A stretch of 8,248 nucleotides of DNA from Galbibacter sp035306585 (GCF_035306585.1 NZ_DATGNU010000085.1:1-8248), one strand, 5' to 3'; shown: positions 1 to 6,460, counted from the first letter of the stretch. Notes: generated by a model not told the origin, from the sequence alone. Program-made: numbers and translations.

Positions 1-30
1 CTTTCCTGTAAGTTCACAAACTCTTGACAT
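1..30 (-). CDS. rpmB: 50S ribosomal protein L28, N-terminal 10 codons (runs off left edge)
   Basis: Reading the minus strand from the ATG at 28-30 gives MSRVCELTGK and stays open to the window edge. This is the characteristic opening of bacterial L28 (MSRxCxLTGK), a small protein of the large ribosomal subunit. About 65-70 residues should follow outside the window. It lies 75 bp downstream of cinA and has its own promoter-like sequence, so it probably begins a separate ribosomal-protein transcript; in Flavobacteriia this spot is usually followed by rpmG. The identification rests on only ten residues, but the motif is distinctive and the neighbourhood fits. Confidence 0.85.
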   Translation of the reverse strand, partial: MSRVCELTGK

Positions 31-65
31 GCTTCTATACTTTAGTATTATTTAAAAACAGGGTG

Positions 66-96
66 CAAATTAACGAATTCTAAGTCTTAATAGCAA
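66..96 (-). promoter_or_regulatory. Bacteroidota-type promoter for rpmB
   Basis: On the minus strand TTG (94-96) is followed after 20 bases by TTAATTTG (66-73), matching the Bacteroidota primary-sigma pattern TTG-N17-23-TAnnTTTG at all but one position of the -7 element. A transcript would start near 58-60, leaving a leader of about 30 nt before the rpmB ATG. It occupies the only free space between the cinA stop and rpmB. No start-site data are available, so this is pattern matching. Confidence 0.6.
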
Positions 97-105
97 GTGA
101 AAGAA

Positions 106-1353
106 TCATTTTTTTGAAAATTCTTTAAAAAGCATTTCCAACGCTTTATTTACCGCCTTATTAATTACTTTTTCACGATGGTTTCCCAGGTTGAATTCCT
201 TAGAAAAAACGCCATTCGAAGTAGCCAATCCTATAAAAACAGTCCCAATTTCGGCGTCTGAATCTCCTTTTACGGGTCCTGCATTCCCTGTAGTGGACAG
301 GGCAAAATCGGTTTTAAACATCTTTTGAGCAGCCAATGCCATCGCCTCTGCCACAGGTGCACTCACAACGCTGTATTGATCTATAAGGGATTTATCGATC
401 TGTAAGACGTCAATTTTCGACTCCGTAGCATAGGTCACCACCCCTCCAGTAAAAAAATTTGAAGCACCAGGAATGGCTGTAAAGGTATGGGCCAATTTAC
501 CACCAGTACAACTCTCTGCAACTGAAATCCGTTGCTTACGGTCACTGAGGAGTTTGGCTAAAGTAACCTCCAAAGCATTCTCCTCCTCTAAGCCAAAATA
601 TAAATCCTTAATTAAAGGCATTAAACGCTCCAGCTGTTTTTGAACCTCCAGCTCTAACAACTTTTTATCATCTCCTCTGGCCGTTAATCGTAGCCTTACT
701 TTTCCTAGATTAGGTAAATAAGCGAGTTTTATAAACGGTGGAAGTTGATTTTCCCAAAGTTCAAGACGCTCTGCTAATGCACTCTCCCCTAATCCATAAG
801 TAAGAATAGTCTTGTGAAGAATATAGGGGTGTTTAAACTGTTTTTGTAGCCTTGGCAAGACCGCATCAACCATCAGTGCCTCCATCTCAAATGGAACCCC
901 AGGGAGCGATATAAATACCTTTCCCGGTTTTTCAAGCCACATTCCAGGTGCTGTACCATAGTGGTTCATCAAAACCTCCGCACGTGAAGGCACCAAAGCC
1001 TGCCCTTTATTTAGGTTCGAAATCGGACTATTGGAATACTTTTTAAACAAGCGTTCTACATTTTCTAGCACCGCCTTGTTTTCCACCAGTTGATCTGAAA
1101 AATAAGTACAAATCGTATGCTTTGTGATATCATCTTTTGTCGGTCCAAGCCCACCAGTTATAATCACAATATCCACTCTAGACTCAGCCTCTTCCAGCGC
1201 TTTTAAAATGTGGCTTTTCTCATCTTGAACTGAACTCACCTGAAAAACTGAAATGCCGATCGAATTGAGTTTCTTGGCAATGAACGCAGAATTCGTATCT
1301 ACGATTTGACCAATGAGAATTTCATCACCAATAGTAATAATTTCTGCTAACAT
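106..1353 (-). CDS. cinA: CinA family protein (nicotinamide-nucleotide amidohydrolase / competence-damage protein A)
   Basis: A 415-residue protein with the full two-domain CinA layout. Residues 1-170 form the MoCF-biosynthesis-like (COG1058) domain, with the opening AEIITIGDEILIGQIVDTNS and the nucleotide-site motif GGLGPTKDD. A KH-like linker follows at about 175-255. The C-terminal PncC domain (about 260-415) has AESCTGGK, containing the presumed catalytic Ser281, and TTGNAGP further on. In the family the C-terminal domain deamidates nicotinamide mononucleotide to nicotinate mononucleotide, recycling NAD breakdown products, and the N-terminal domain can have ADP-ribose pyrophosphatase activity; both act in the cytoplasm. 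Length is normal and no key motif is missing. The ATG at 1353 starts the conserved MLAEIITIGDE sequence, 5 bp after the Hpt stop, so it is the last gene of the operon. No Shine-Dalgarno sequence precedes it. The historical link to competence is not supported by anything seen here. Confidence 0.95.
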   Translation of the reverse strand: MLAEIITIGDEILIGQIVDTNSAFIAKKLNSIGISVFQVSSVQDEKSHILKALEEAESRVDIVIITGGLGPTKDDITKHTICTYFSDQLVENKAVLENVERLFKKYSNSPISNLNKGQALVPSRAEVLMNHYGTAPGMWLEKPGKVFISLPGVPFEMEALMVDAVLPRLQKQFKHPYILHKTILTYGLGESALAERLELWENQLPPFIKLAYLPNLGKVRLRLTARGDDKKLLELEVQKQLERLMPLIKDLYFGLEEENALEVTLAKLLSDRKQRISVAESCTGGKLAHTFTAIPGASNFFTGGVVTYATESKIDVLQIDKSLIDQYSVVSAPVAEAMALAAQKMFKTDFALSTTGNAGPVKGDSDAEIGTVFIGLATSNGVFSKEFNLGNHREKVINKAVNKALEMLFKEFSKK

Positions 1354-1358
1354 GCTAG

Positions 1359-1694
1359 CTACTTAATATAATTGCTTAACTCCTGGTAGGCGGTTTGTAA
1401 TTCATCTGCCGCGCTAGAGGACAAGCCTTTAATACGCTCAATATCCATATCTCCCCGAGCATGTGACTCAATTGTTAGCATCTGATCCTTTAACTTGTCT
1501 ATTCCAAGTAAGTCAGCATTGGGCTTTATTTTATGCGCGTACTGGTATATAGCACTAAAATCTTGAGCAGCAATAGCACTTTCAAGCCCCTTAAAATCTT
1601 CAGGTGTCTCTTGTAAAAAGGTAGTAATTATGGTTTGATTAAACTCCTTATCTCCTCCAGATAATTCGTTGAGCTTATCTAAATTGTACTTCAT
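1359..1694 (-). CDS. Orphan Hpt (histidine phosphotransfer) domain protein
   Basis: A 111-residue, probably all-helical protein consisting of one Hpt domain. The phosphorylation motif is AHKIKPNADLLGI at 53-65: His54 is the likely phospho-acceptor, followed by Lys57 and the conserved LG at 63-64. Hpt proteins carry phosphate between hybrid histidine kinases and response regulators in multistep phosphorelays. No kinase or regulator is encoded in the window, so its partners must lie elsewhere and its signal cannot be deduced. It sits between the FAH hydrolase (11 bp upstream) and cinA (5 bp downstream), clearly in the same transcript. There are no transmembrane segments or extra domains. The family call is firm; the pathway is unknown. 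Confidence 0.9.
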   Translation of the reverse strand: MKYNLDKLNELSGGDKEFNQTIITTFLQETPEDFKGLESAIAAQDFSAIYQYAHKIKPNADLLGIDKLKDQMLTIESHARGDMDIERIKGLSSSAADELQTAYQELSNYIK

Positions 1695-1705
1695 AATGTT
1701 AGGTA

Positions 1706-2317
1706 TTATTTAATTGATAAGTTAAATATTTCTTGATCGTTTAAGTGTCCTTGTAAAAAATCACCGCTTTGAACTTGGGAAACACCAGCGGGAGTGCCCG
1801 TAAAAATCAGATCCCCTGTTTTTAGTGTAAAAAACTTGGAAACATAAGCAATTAATTCATCTATTTTCCACAACATTTTTGCGCTGTGACCAAGCTGTAC
1901 CAGTTGATCGTTTTTAGAAAGACTAAAATGAATATCATTTAAATCTCCTAAGGAGTCCTTTTCCAGCCATCTACCAACAAAAGCAGAATTATCAAATGCC
2001 TTGGCCTGTTCCCATGGCAAGCCTTTGGCTTTGAGTAGTCGTTGCAAATCCCGAGCAGTAAAATCTATACCCAAGCTCACCTGAGTATAATATTTATGTG
2101 CAAACTTCTGCGCAATATGTTTTCCTACTTTACATATCTTTACCACCAGTTCCACCTCATGATGAATCTCAGAGGAGAACTCAGGAAGATAAAAATCCAA
2201 CCCATTTTTTAAAAGTGCCGTATCAGGCTTCATGAAAATGACGGGAGTATCAGGTTTCTCATTCTGAAGTTCCGCAATATGTTCGGTATAATTTCTGCCT
2301 ACACAGATAATCTTCAT
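1706..2317 (-). CDS. Fumarylacetoacetate hydrolase (FAH) family protein, acylpyruvase/FAHD1-like
   Basis: A 203-residue single-domain FAH-fold enzyme. It opens with MKIICVGRNYTEH, typical of the short acylpyruvase-type members. The metal ligands align with those of human FAHD1: Glu54 and Glu56 in HHEVELVV and Asp85 in GIDFTARD, followed by the conserved Lys106 in LPWEQAK and the late motif GDLIFTGTPAGV. Such enzymes cleave acylpyruvates or decarboxylate oxaloacetate with Mg2+ or Mn2+ in the cytoplasm; which substrate is used here cannot be told from sequence. All catalytic residues visible to me are intact. The ATG at 2317 begins the conserved N-terminus. The gene lies 26 bp after the end of the extended secreted-protein frame (stop at 2344) and 11 bp before the Hpt gene, so it is an operon member. 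A TAATTTG sequence just upstream could act as a weak internal promoter, but no good -33 element accompanies it. Confidence 0.92.
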   Translation of the reverse strand: MKIICVGRNYTEHIAELQNEKPDTPVIFMKPDTALLKNGLDFYLPEFSSEIHHEVELVVKICKVGKHIAQKFAHKYYTQVSLGIDFTARDLQRLLKAKGLPWEQAKAFDNSAFVGRWLEKDSLGDLNDIHFSLSKNDQLVQLGHSAKMLWKIDELIAYVSKFFTLKTGDLIFTGTPAGVSQVQSGDFLQGHLNDQEIFNLSIK

Positions 2318-2343
2318 ATTACTATTAATTTTGAAATCGCAAA

Positions 2344-2502
2344 TTAGTAAACAACTTTCATTTTAAAGGCGGGTGCAACTATTTTTGTATTTTTAAATGT
2401 GTTGCCATTTTTATTAATCTTCAAATTATTCATAGGATTCCAGCCTACATTAGATCTATAATAGGCGCACCTCCTCTGGCTCTTCTTGCTCTTGCACCCC
2501 TC
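2344..2502 (-). pseudogene. Out-of-frame C-terminal extension of the secreted carboxypeptidase-regulatory-like protein
   Basis: This stretch is open in the +1 frame relative to the upstream gene, from the base after the skipped T at 2503 to a TAA at 2344. It adds 52 residues (starting EGCKSKKSQRR), including AYYRSNVGWNPMNN and ending VAPAFKMKVVY. Aromatic YYR..GW sequences near the end and a short hydrophobic basic tail are, as I remember them, usual in related flavobacterial proteins. It has no plausible start of its own: the nearest ATG in this frame lies inside the upstream coding sequence (2535). Joined to the upstream frame it would make a 319-residue protein ending 26 bp before the next gene. 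The cause may be a sequencing error, a real disabling frameshift or programmed frameshifting. Confidence 0.6.
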
Positions 2503-3304
2503 AAAGGACAGGTCCATAGCGTATGGTGCTAACATCTTGGTACACGGTATCTCCTATACGAATATCGAACTGTTCTTCAAATCGATTTTCATGGATAAAC
2601 AAAGGCTCCACATCAATAAAAAACCTATTTTCAGGCACCTGAATTCCGTAATCAGCAAGTGAAACCTGAACCTTGCGGTTGTTCTTTTCAGATTGAACAA
2701 TCAGATTACTTAATAGCAGGGTCTCTGCAGGACTCAAATCATCACTAGCTCCTAAGACCCTTAACTTAAATTTGGAACTTACATGGTAGGGAGGATTGAA
2801 AAAAATGGTCCCCTGATCCAGATCATGCTTTTTATCGCCTTTAAAATCATTTGGGTAATATCTGGCCAAGACTGATGGGTATGCACCACCACTAAAATTT
2901 CCTAGACCAACCCACTCTTTTCCAGAAAACGGATTAATGGTACGACTCGGCTGTTTATTTTCTGGATCATAAACATACTTCTGGACTAACGCGTCCATCT
3001 TTGGGGAAAGATAAATAGTCTTATTGGAAAGTTTATAACAAGGCAACACCTTACTATGATAGCCTATACATGAAATTCGAACCTTCTCCTGTAATAAGGT
3101 ACTGTCCACTTGTAAAAAAAACCGACCTTGCTCATTGGATGTGGTGCCGTATGTTGTTTTTGTAAAAATGAGACAAGCATACACAATCGGTTTATTTGTT
3201 TGATCATCCCTTAACTCTCCCACAGGCATTGACTTTTGAGCATCACTATAGCCAAAACTTAAAAACACCCCAATACAAACAAATACTTTGGCAAATTTAA
3301 TCAT
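2501..3304 (-). CDS. Secreted carboxypeptidase-regulatory-like domain protein, C-terminus frameshifted
   Basis: A 267-residue reading frame. Residues 1-22 are a signal peptide (basic start, hydrophobic VFVCIGVFLSF, cleavage likely after SDA before Gln23). Residues about 27-105 form a carboxypeptidase-regulatory-like beta-sandwich: GELRDDQTNKPIVYA, then YGTTSNEQGRFFL, then KVRISCIGYHSK. The remainder is an uncharacterised, probably extracytoplasmic beta-rich region. Such domains occur in many cell-envelope proteins of Bacteroidota; no enzymatic site is visible and the function is unknown. The ATG shares its A with the exonuclease TAA stop (TAATG), so translation is probably coupled. The frame ends abruptly in RYGPVL at CTT TGA (2501-2506), while the +1 frame continues for 52 plausible residues. 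The full gene is therefore probably 2344-3304 with one base skipped at 2503. The domain call is good; whether the product is functional is open. Confidence 0.8.
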   Translation of the reverse strand: MIKFAKVFVCIGVFLSFGYSDAQKSMPVGELRDDQTNKPIVYACLIFTKTTYGTTSNEQGRFFLQVDSTLLQEKVRISCIGYHSKVLPCYKLSNKTIYLSPKMDALVQKYVYDPENKQPSRTINPFSGKEWVGLGNFSGGAYPSVLARYYPNDFKGDKKHDLDQGTIFFNPPYHVSSKFKLRVLGASDDLSPAETLLLSNLIVQSEKNNRKVQVSLADYGIQVPENRFFIDVEPLFIHENRFEEQFDIRIGDTVYQDVSTIRYGPVL

Positions 3305-4080
3305 TAGCCGAGCTTGGTGTTCAATTTTCTGAGTTTAATAGCGGTAAGCACTTTCTTTGTATACCTTGGAAAATCAGCATTTAAGATCCAACCGAAATAC
3401 CCTGGTTCTTGCTCCAAAACCTCCTCAACCTTTCGACCTTTGTGTTTCCCAAAAGAAAACACTTCCACTCCATCCTCATCATAGCTAATAAAACCAGCAA
3501 AGTCAGCAGTCACTCTTCGCGTCGTAAAATTCGCAAGAAATTTAATGTCGTTCTCCAACTCTTGATAACGATCGAGCTGTGATTTGAGCACCTCATAGGT
3601 AGCAATGGTATCAGCCTCAGCACTATGTGCATCTTCCAAACTTTTGCCACAGTAAAACTTATAGGCAGCCGACAAGGTGCGCTGTTCCATTTTATGGAAA
3701 ATGGTTTGTACATCCACACTCACCCTACTACCCATGTCAAAGTCAATATCAGAGCGAAGCATTTCCTCAGCAAGGACAGGGATATCAAAACGATCTGAAT
3801 TAAACCCAGCCAAATCACTGTCTTTGATCATCGTATAGATAGCCTTTGAGAGTTCTTTAAAGGTAGGCTCATCCTTTACCTTTTCATCTGTGATCCCGTG
3901 AATTGCGGAAGATTCAGGTGGTATAGGCATCTCAGGATTCACAAGCCAAGTCCTACTTTCCTTATTTCCATTTGGAAATACTTTCAAAATTGATATTTCC
4001 ACGATCCGATCTCTAGCAACATCAATCCCAGTTGTTTCAAGATCAAAAAAACAAATGGGTCTTGTTAATTTTAATTCCAT
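3304..4080 (-). CDS. 3'-5' exonuclease, DEDDh (DnaQ-like) with ExoX-like C-terminal domain
   Basis: A 258-residue protein. The N-terminal RNase-H-like exonuclease domain (about 7-180) has ExoI FFDLETTG with Asp13 and Glu15, ExoII AGFNSDRFDIPVL with Asp99, and ExoIII HSAEAD with His152 and Asp157, so all four acidic metal ligands and the general-base His are present. After a linker, residues about 210-250 (FSFGKHKGRKVEEVL, then GYFGWILNADFP) match the small C-terminal domain seen in exodeoxyribonuclease X-like proteins. It should remove nucleotides from 3' ends of single-stranded DNA in repair or proofreading; it is not fused to a polymerase. I chose the ATG at 4080 (MELKLTRPICFFDLE); the frame stays open to a TTG at 4113, but that adds 11 residues without family resemblance. 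It heads the compact five-gene operon and its stop overlaps the next start by one base. No clear promoter was found in the 236 bp upstream. Confidence 0.92.
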   Translation of the reverse strand: MELKLTRPICFFDLETTGIDVARDRIVEISILKVFPNGNKESRTWLVNPEMPIPPESSAIHGITDEKVKDEPTFKELSKAIYTMIKDSDLAGFNSDRFDIPVLAEEMLRSDIDFDMGSRVSVDVQTIFHKMEQRTLSAAYKFYCGKSLEDAHSAEADTIATYEVLKSQLDRYQELENDIKFLANFTTRRVTADFAGFISYDEDGVEVFSFGKHKGRKVEEVLEQEPGYFGWILNADFPRYTKKVLTAIKLRKLNTKLG

Positions 4081-4111
4081 GTACGTATGATTCAAAAAAC
4101 GGTGTATTACC

Positions 4112-4134
4112 AAAGCGCGAAAGTGTCTTTGGCA
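4112..4134. repeat. Inverted repeat CCAAAG / CTTTGG
   Basis: A perfect 6-bp inverted repeat, CCAAAG and CTTTGG, flanks an 11-base loop about 32-54 bp before the exonuclease start. It is in the leader of the operon if transcription begins upstream. It has no U-tract, so it is not a classical terminator. A second short hairpin, GTAAG-TTCG-CTTAC, lies at about 4176-4189. Hairpins this short arise by chance fairly often. Confidence 0.3.
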
Positions 4135-4227
4135 ACCAATGGATGATAGTACTTACCGCTCCAATGGCCAACCTTGTAAGTTCGCTTACGTGGTTTATGA
4201 GTCTAATTACTACTGGTTACAAGTGTA

Positions 4228-4262
4228 CGAAAAATGTGATCAAAAAACAAGGTCATTTTACG
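4228..4262 (-). terminator. Possible imperfect terminator after the acyltransferase gene
   Basis: On the minus strand CGTAAAATG (4254-4262) and CATTTTTCG (4228-4236) can form a 9-bp stem with one T:T mismatch around a 17-base, T-rich loop. It lies about 55 bp after the acyltransferase stop. The stem is AT-rich and no clean U-tract follows, so this is a weak candidate for rho-independent termination. Confidence 0.25.
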
Positions 4263-4316
4263 CCAAACCTCCACCGAGTGTGGATTGGATACCCTCTCCT
4301 TAAACTAAAAACTGCT

Positions 4317-5663
4317 TTAAATTCCCTTGTTAGGATCCCATGCCTCGAGATAGTGTGCTATTCTTTGGATAAACTGTCCTCCAAGTGCCCCATTTACCAC
4401 ACGATGGTCATAACTGTGCGACAAGAACATTTTGTGACGAATTCCAATAAAGTCTCCCTCAGGTGTTTCAATAACTGCAGGAACTTTTCGAATAGCACCC
4501 AGGGCAAGTATAGCCACTTGCGGTTGATTGATGATTGGAGTGCCCATAACGCTTCCAAAAGCACCCACATTAGTCACCGTATACGTACCTTGGGTAATTT
4601 CATCAGGTTTGAGTTTGTTAGCTCTAGCTCTAGTGGCTAGATCATTCACGCGCTTGGCCATTCCAACCAGGTTTAATTGATCTGCATTTTTGATAACAGG
4701 TACAATTAAATTTCCATCTGGTAAGGCCGCAGCCATTCCTAAATTAATGTCCTTTTTCTTGATCACTTTATCTCCCTGAACAGAAATGTTGATCATCGGG
4801 AAATCTTTAATAGTTTTGGCAACTGCCTGCATGAAGATGGGTGTAAAGGTTAGTTTCTCTCCTTCACGATTAAAAAACTCATCTTTAACCTTGTTTCTCC
4901 AGTTCCAAATATTGGTTACATCCACCTCTATAAAGCTCTGAACGTGCGCAGAAGTTTTAATACTATCACTCATGTGCTGGGCAATTAATTTACCCATACG
5001 GCTCATTTCGATAATTTCATCTTTGCCATTTACCGATAACAAAGAGGTACTTGGTGTAGCGGTAGCTACTGATTGCACTTCAGGCTCCGGTTCCCTCTGA
5101 ACCACTTCTTCATTTTGCCCAACCGAAGAATTACTTCTCCCCTCAAGGTAAGATAGCATATCGTTTTTAGTAACCCGACCATCTTTACCAGTTCCTTGAA
5201 TATTTTCTAATTCATCCAAGGTGATATTTTCTTGTTTTGCAATATTTTTTACTAAAGGCGAATAAAAACGTTCAGAAGATGTAAAATCTGGGGTAGTTCC
5301 TAAAGTTTCTTTAAGACCCTCCATCTCCTGCTCCAACTCTTTAGCACTAGAGGATCCTGCAACCACTTCTGGTTCATCAGGTACCATCTCCTTATTCGAC
5401 ACACCATCCTTTTCAACTTCACCTTCCGTTTCTATAATGGCCAATACATCTCCCACTTGAGCTACATCATCTATATTAAAAAATTTTTCAACCAAAACTC
5501 CATCCACCTCACTTGGGACCTCGGAATCCACCTTATCTGTTGCAATTTCCAAAACAGCCTCATCAGCTTCAATGGTATCTCCGACTTCTTTTAACCAAGA
5601 AGTGATTGTTGCCTCTGCAACACTTTCCCCCATTTGAGGAAGTTTTAATTCTATTTTTGCCAT
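4317..5663 (-). CDS. Dihydrolipoamide acyltransferase (E2) of a 2-oxoacid dehydrogenase complex
   Basis: A 448-residue E2 protein with the standard domain order. One lipoyl domain occupies residues 2-78, with the lipoylated Lys44 in EIATDKVDSEVPS. An acidic linker follows, then a peripheral-subunit-binding domain at about 134-171 (YSPLVKNIA, GTGKDGRVTKNDML), a second linker, and the catalytic acyltransferase domain from about 215 to the end. E2 transfers the acyl group from lipoamide to CoA and forms the core of the complex. The catalytic motif reads SYDHRVVNG, with His420 present but Asn424 where most E2 proteins have Asp (HRxxDG). No E1 or E3 gene is nearby, so substrate (branched-chain 2-oxoacids, pyruvate or 2-oxoglutarate) cannot be fixed; a branched-chain-type role is my guess from the solitary flavobacterial locus. 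The ATG at 5663 begins the conserved MAKIELKLPQMGESV. It is separated from recR by 98 bp and probably has its own promoter. Confidence 0.93.
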   Translation of the reverse strand: MAKIELKLPQMGESVAEATITSWLKEVGDTIEADEAVLEIATDKVDSEVPSEVDGVLVEKFFNIDDVAQVGDVLAIIETEGEVEKDGVSNKEMVPDEPEVVAGSSSAKELEQEMEGLKETLGTTPDFTSSERFYSPLVKNIAKQENITLDELENIQGTGKDGRVTKNDMLSYLEGRSNSSVGQNEEVVQREPEPEVQSVATATPSTSLLSVNGKDEIIEMSRMGKLIAQHMSDSIKTSAHVQSFIEVDVTNIWNWRNKVKDEFFNREGEKLTFTPIFMQAVAKTIKDFPMINISVQGDKVIKKKDINLGMAAALPDGNLIVPVIKNADQLNLVGMAKRVNDLATRARANKLKPDEITQGTYTVTNVGAFGSVMGTPIINQPQVAILALGAIRKVPAVIETPEGDFIGIRHKMFLSHSYDHRVVNGALGGQFIQRIAHYLEAWDPNKGI

Positions 5664-5761
5664 ATCGATAATTTACCGCTTTTAAACCATGTTATAATTG
5701 CGAAAATAATAAAAAATACGCGTTTTTATTAAATATAATTTGCAAAATATTCGTTGTATAT
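5664..5761 (-). promoter_or_regulatory. AT-rich intergenic region with a candidate promoter for the acyltransferase gene
   Basis: The gap between recR and the acyltransferase gene is about 79% AT. On the minus strand TATTTTCG (5701-5708) matches the Bacteroidota -7 element TAnnTTTG at all but one position, and would give a leader of about 30 nt. No TTG lies at the right distance upstream, so the -33 half is missing. A second, shorter candidate, TATTTTG, lies near 5743-5749. The near-palindrome AAAAACGCGTATTTTT at about 5714-5729 has no loop and does not look like a terminator. Confidence 0.35.
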
Positions 5762-6382
5762 CTATGAACCTTTTAGGGAGTTTTCAAACGGAATGCGGTT
5801 TAAAATACTTCTACCTAAGGTTACCTCGTCCGCGTACTCTAGTTCATCTCCCACCGCAATACCTCTTGCGATAGTCGATGTTTTAATGGAATAACCTTCC
5901 AGTTGTTTAAAGATATAAAAATTGGTTGTATCTCCTTCCATTGTTGAACTTAAGGCAAAGATAATTTCTTTAATCTCACCTAATTTCACCTTTTCTATCA
6001 AAGTTACGATGTTCAAATCCGAGGGGCCAACCCCATCCATCGGGGAAATCTTTCCTCCTAAAACGTGGTAAACCCCTTTGTACTGCCCTGTATTTTCAAT
6101 GGCCATGACATCCCTAATATCCTCCACTACACAAACCAATGTTTGGTCTCTCTTTGTATTTGAACAAATCTCACACAACTCCCGATCGGAAATGTTATGA
6201 CAGTTTTTACAGTATTTCACCTGGGTCCGTAACATTTGTAAAGACTCCGTCAATTCCAAGGTCTGTTGCGCTGGTTGTCTGAGTAAATGCAGCACCAATC
6301 GTAAGGCGGTGCGCTTACCAATCCCAGGCAATTGTGAAACCTCATTCACTGCGTTTTCTAATAGTTTTGATGAAAATTCCAT
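5762..6382 (-). CDS. recR: Recombination mediator protein RecR
   Basis: A 206-residue protein of normal RecR length. The N-terminal helix-hairpin-helix is LPGIGKRTALRLVLHLL (about 18-34). A four-cysteine zinc finger follows at about 57-72 (CKNC, then CEIC). The Toprim domain begins VCVVEDIRDVMAIE and continues through GVYHVLGGKISPMDGVGP, and the C-terminal ATP-site-like motif ARGIAVGDELEYADEVTLGRS is intact. RecR acts with RecO (and RecF) in the cytoplasm to load RecA onto single-stranded DNA coated by SSB during gap repair. Its start is the ATG at 6382, beginning MEFSSKLLENAV, as in relatives. It is transcribed divergently from the symporter gene and is the first gene of the leftward series. 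Confidence 0.97.
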   Translation of the reverse strand: MEFSSKLLENAVNEVSQLPGIGKRTALRLVLHLLRQPAQQTLELTESLQMLRTQVKYCKNCHNISDRELCEICSNTKRDQTLVCVVEDIRDVMAIENTGQYKGVYHVLGGKISPMDGVGPSDLNIVTLIEKVKLGEIKEIIFALSSTMEGDTTNFYIFKQLEGYSIKTSTIARGIAVGDELEYADEVTLGRSILNRIPFENSLKGS

Positions 6383-6387
6383 TGGTG

Positions 6388-6395
6388 CGAAATTA
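6388..6395 (-). promoter_or_regulatory. Candidate -7 element for recR
   Basis: TAATTTCG on the minus strand matches TAnnTTTG at seven of eight positions and ends only 5 bases before the recR ATG. If used, the recR transcript would be leaderless or nearly so. No TTG is present 17-23 bases upstream, so the support is weak. Confidence 0.3.
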
Positions 6396-6428
6396 CAATT
6401 TTAAGATACAATTCTGAATAATATCCAA

Positions 6429-6436
6429 TAGATTTG
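6429..6436 (+). promoter_or_regulatory. Perfect TAnnTTTG -7 element for the symporter gene
   Basis: TAGATTTG at 6429-6436 matches the Bacteroidota -7 consensus exactly. Transcription would start near 6441-6444, giving a leader of about 20 nt before the ATG at 6461. It includes the TTG at 6434 that would otherwise extend the reading frame, which argues against that TTG as a start codon. The -33 half is not clear. Confidence 0.5.
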
Positions 6437-6460
6437 CAGATCTATACTGAAAATTTGGGG

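Larger units (their letters stand above)
4081..4316. other. 236-bp gap with coding-like composition, no assignable gene
   Basis: This space between the acyltransferase stop and the exonuclease start is about 41% GC by hand count (96 of 236), against about 21% (21 of 98) for the gap at 5664-5761. No frame contains a recognisable protein with a start codon. On the minus strand the frame between stops at 4203-4205 and 4107-4109 encodes 31 codons of basic, aromatic sequence (ending LVAKDTFALW) without a start, and another minus frame is open from about 4210 into the exonuclease gene. Small hairpins are present, listed separately. It could be a gene remnant, a structured leader of the exonuclease operon, or neither. 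Confidence 0.4.

Noticed and set aside
2344..2535. Independent 63-residue protein starting at the ATG at 2535
   Set aside because: That start lies inside the upstream coding sequence, the first 11 codons duplicate it out of frame, and the remainder is better explained as the shifted C-terminus.
3510..3719. 69-codon open frame on the minus strand inside the exonuclease gene
   Set aside because: Alternate-frame shadow of a well-supported gene; the sequence resembles no protein family.
4032..4640. 202-codon open frame on the plus strand
   Set aside because: It lies antisense to the exonuclease start and acyltransferase end, has no family resemblance, and both overlapped genes are firmly identified.
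5714..5729. Near-palindrome around ACGCGT as a terminator for recR
   Set aside because: The symmetry has no loop, so it cannot fold as a hairpin of the required kind.
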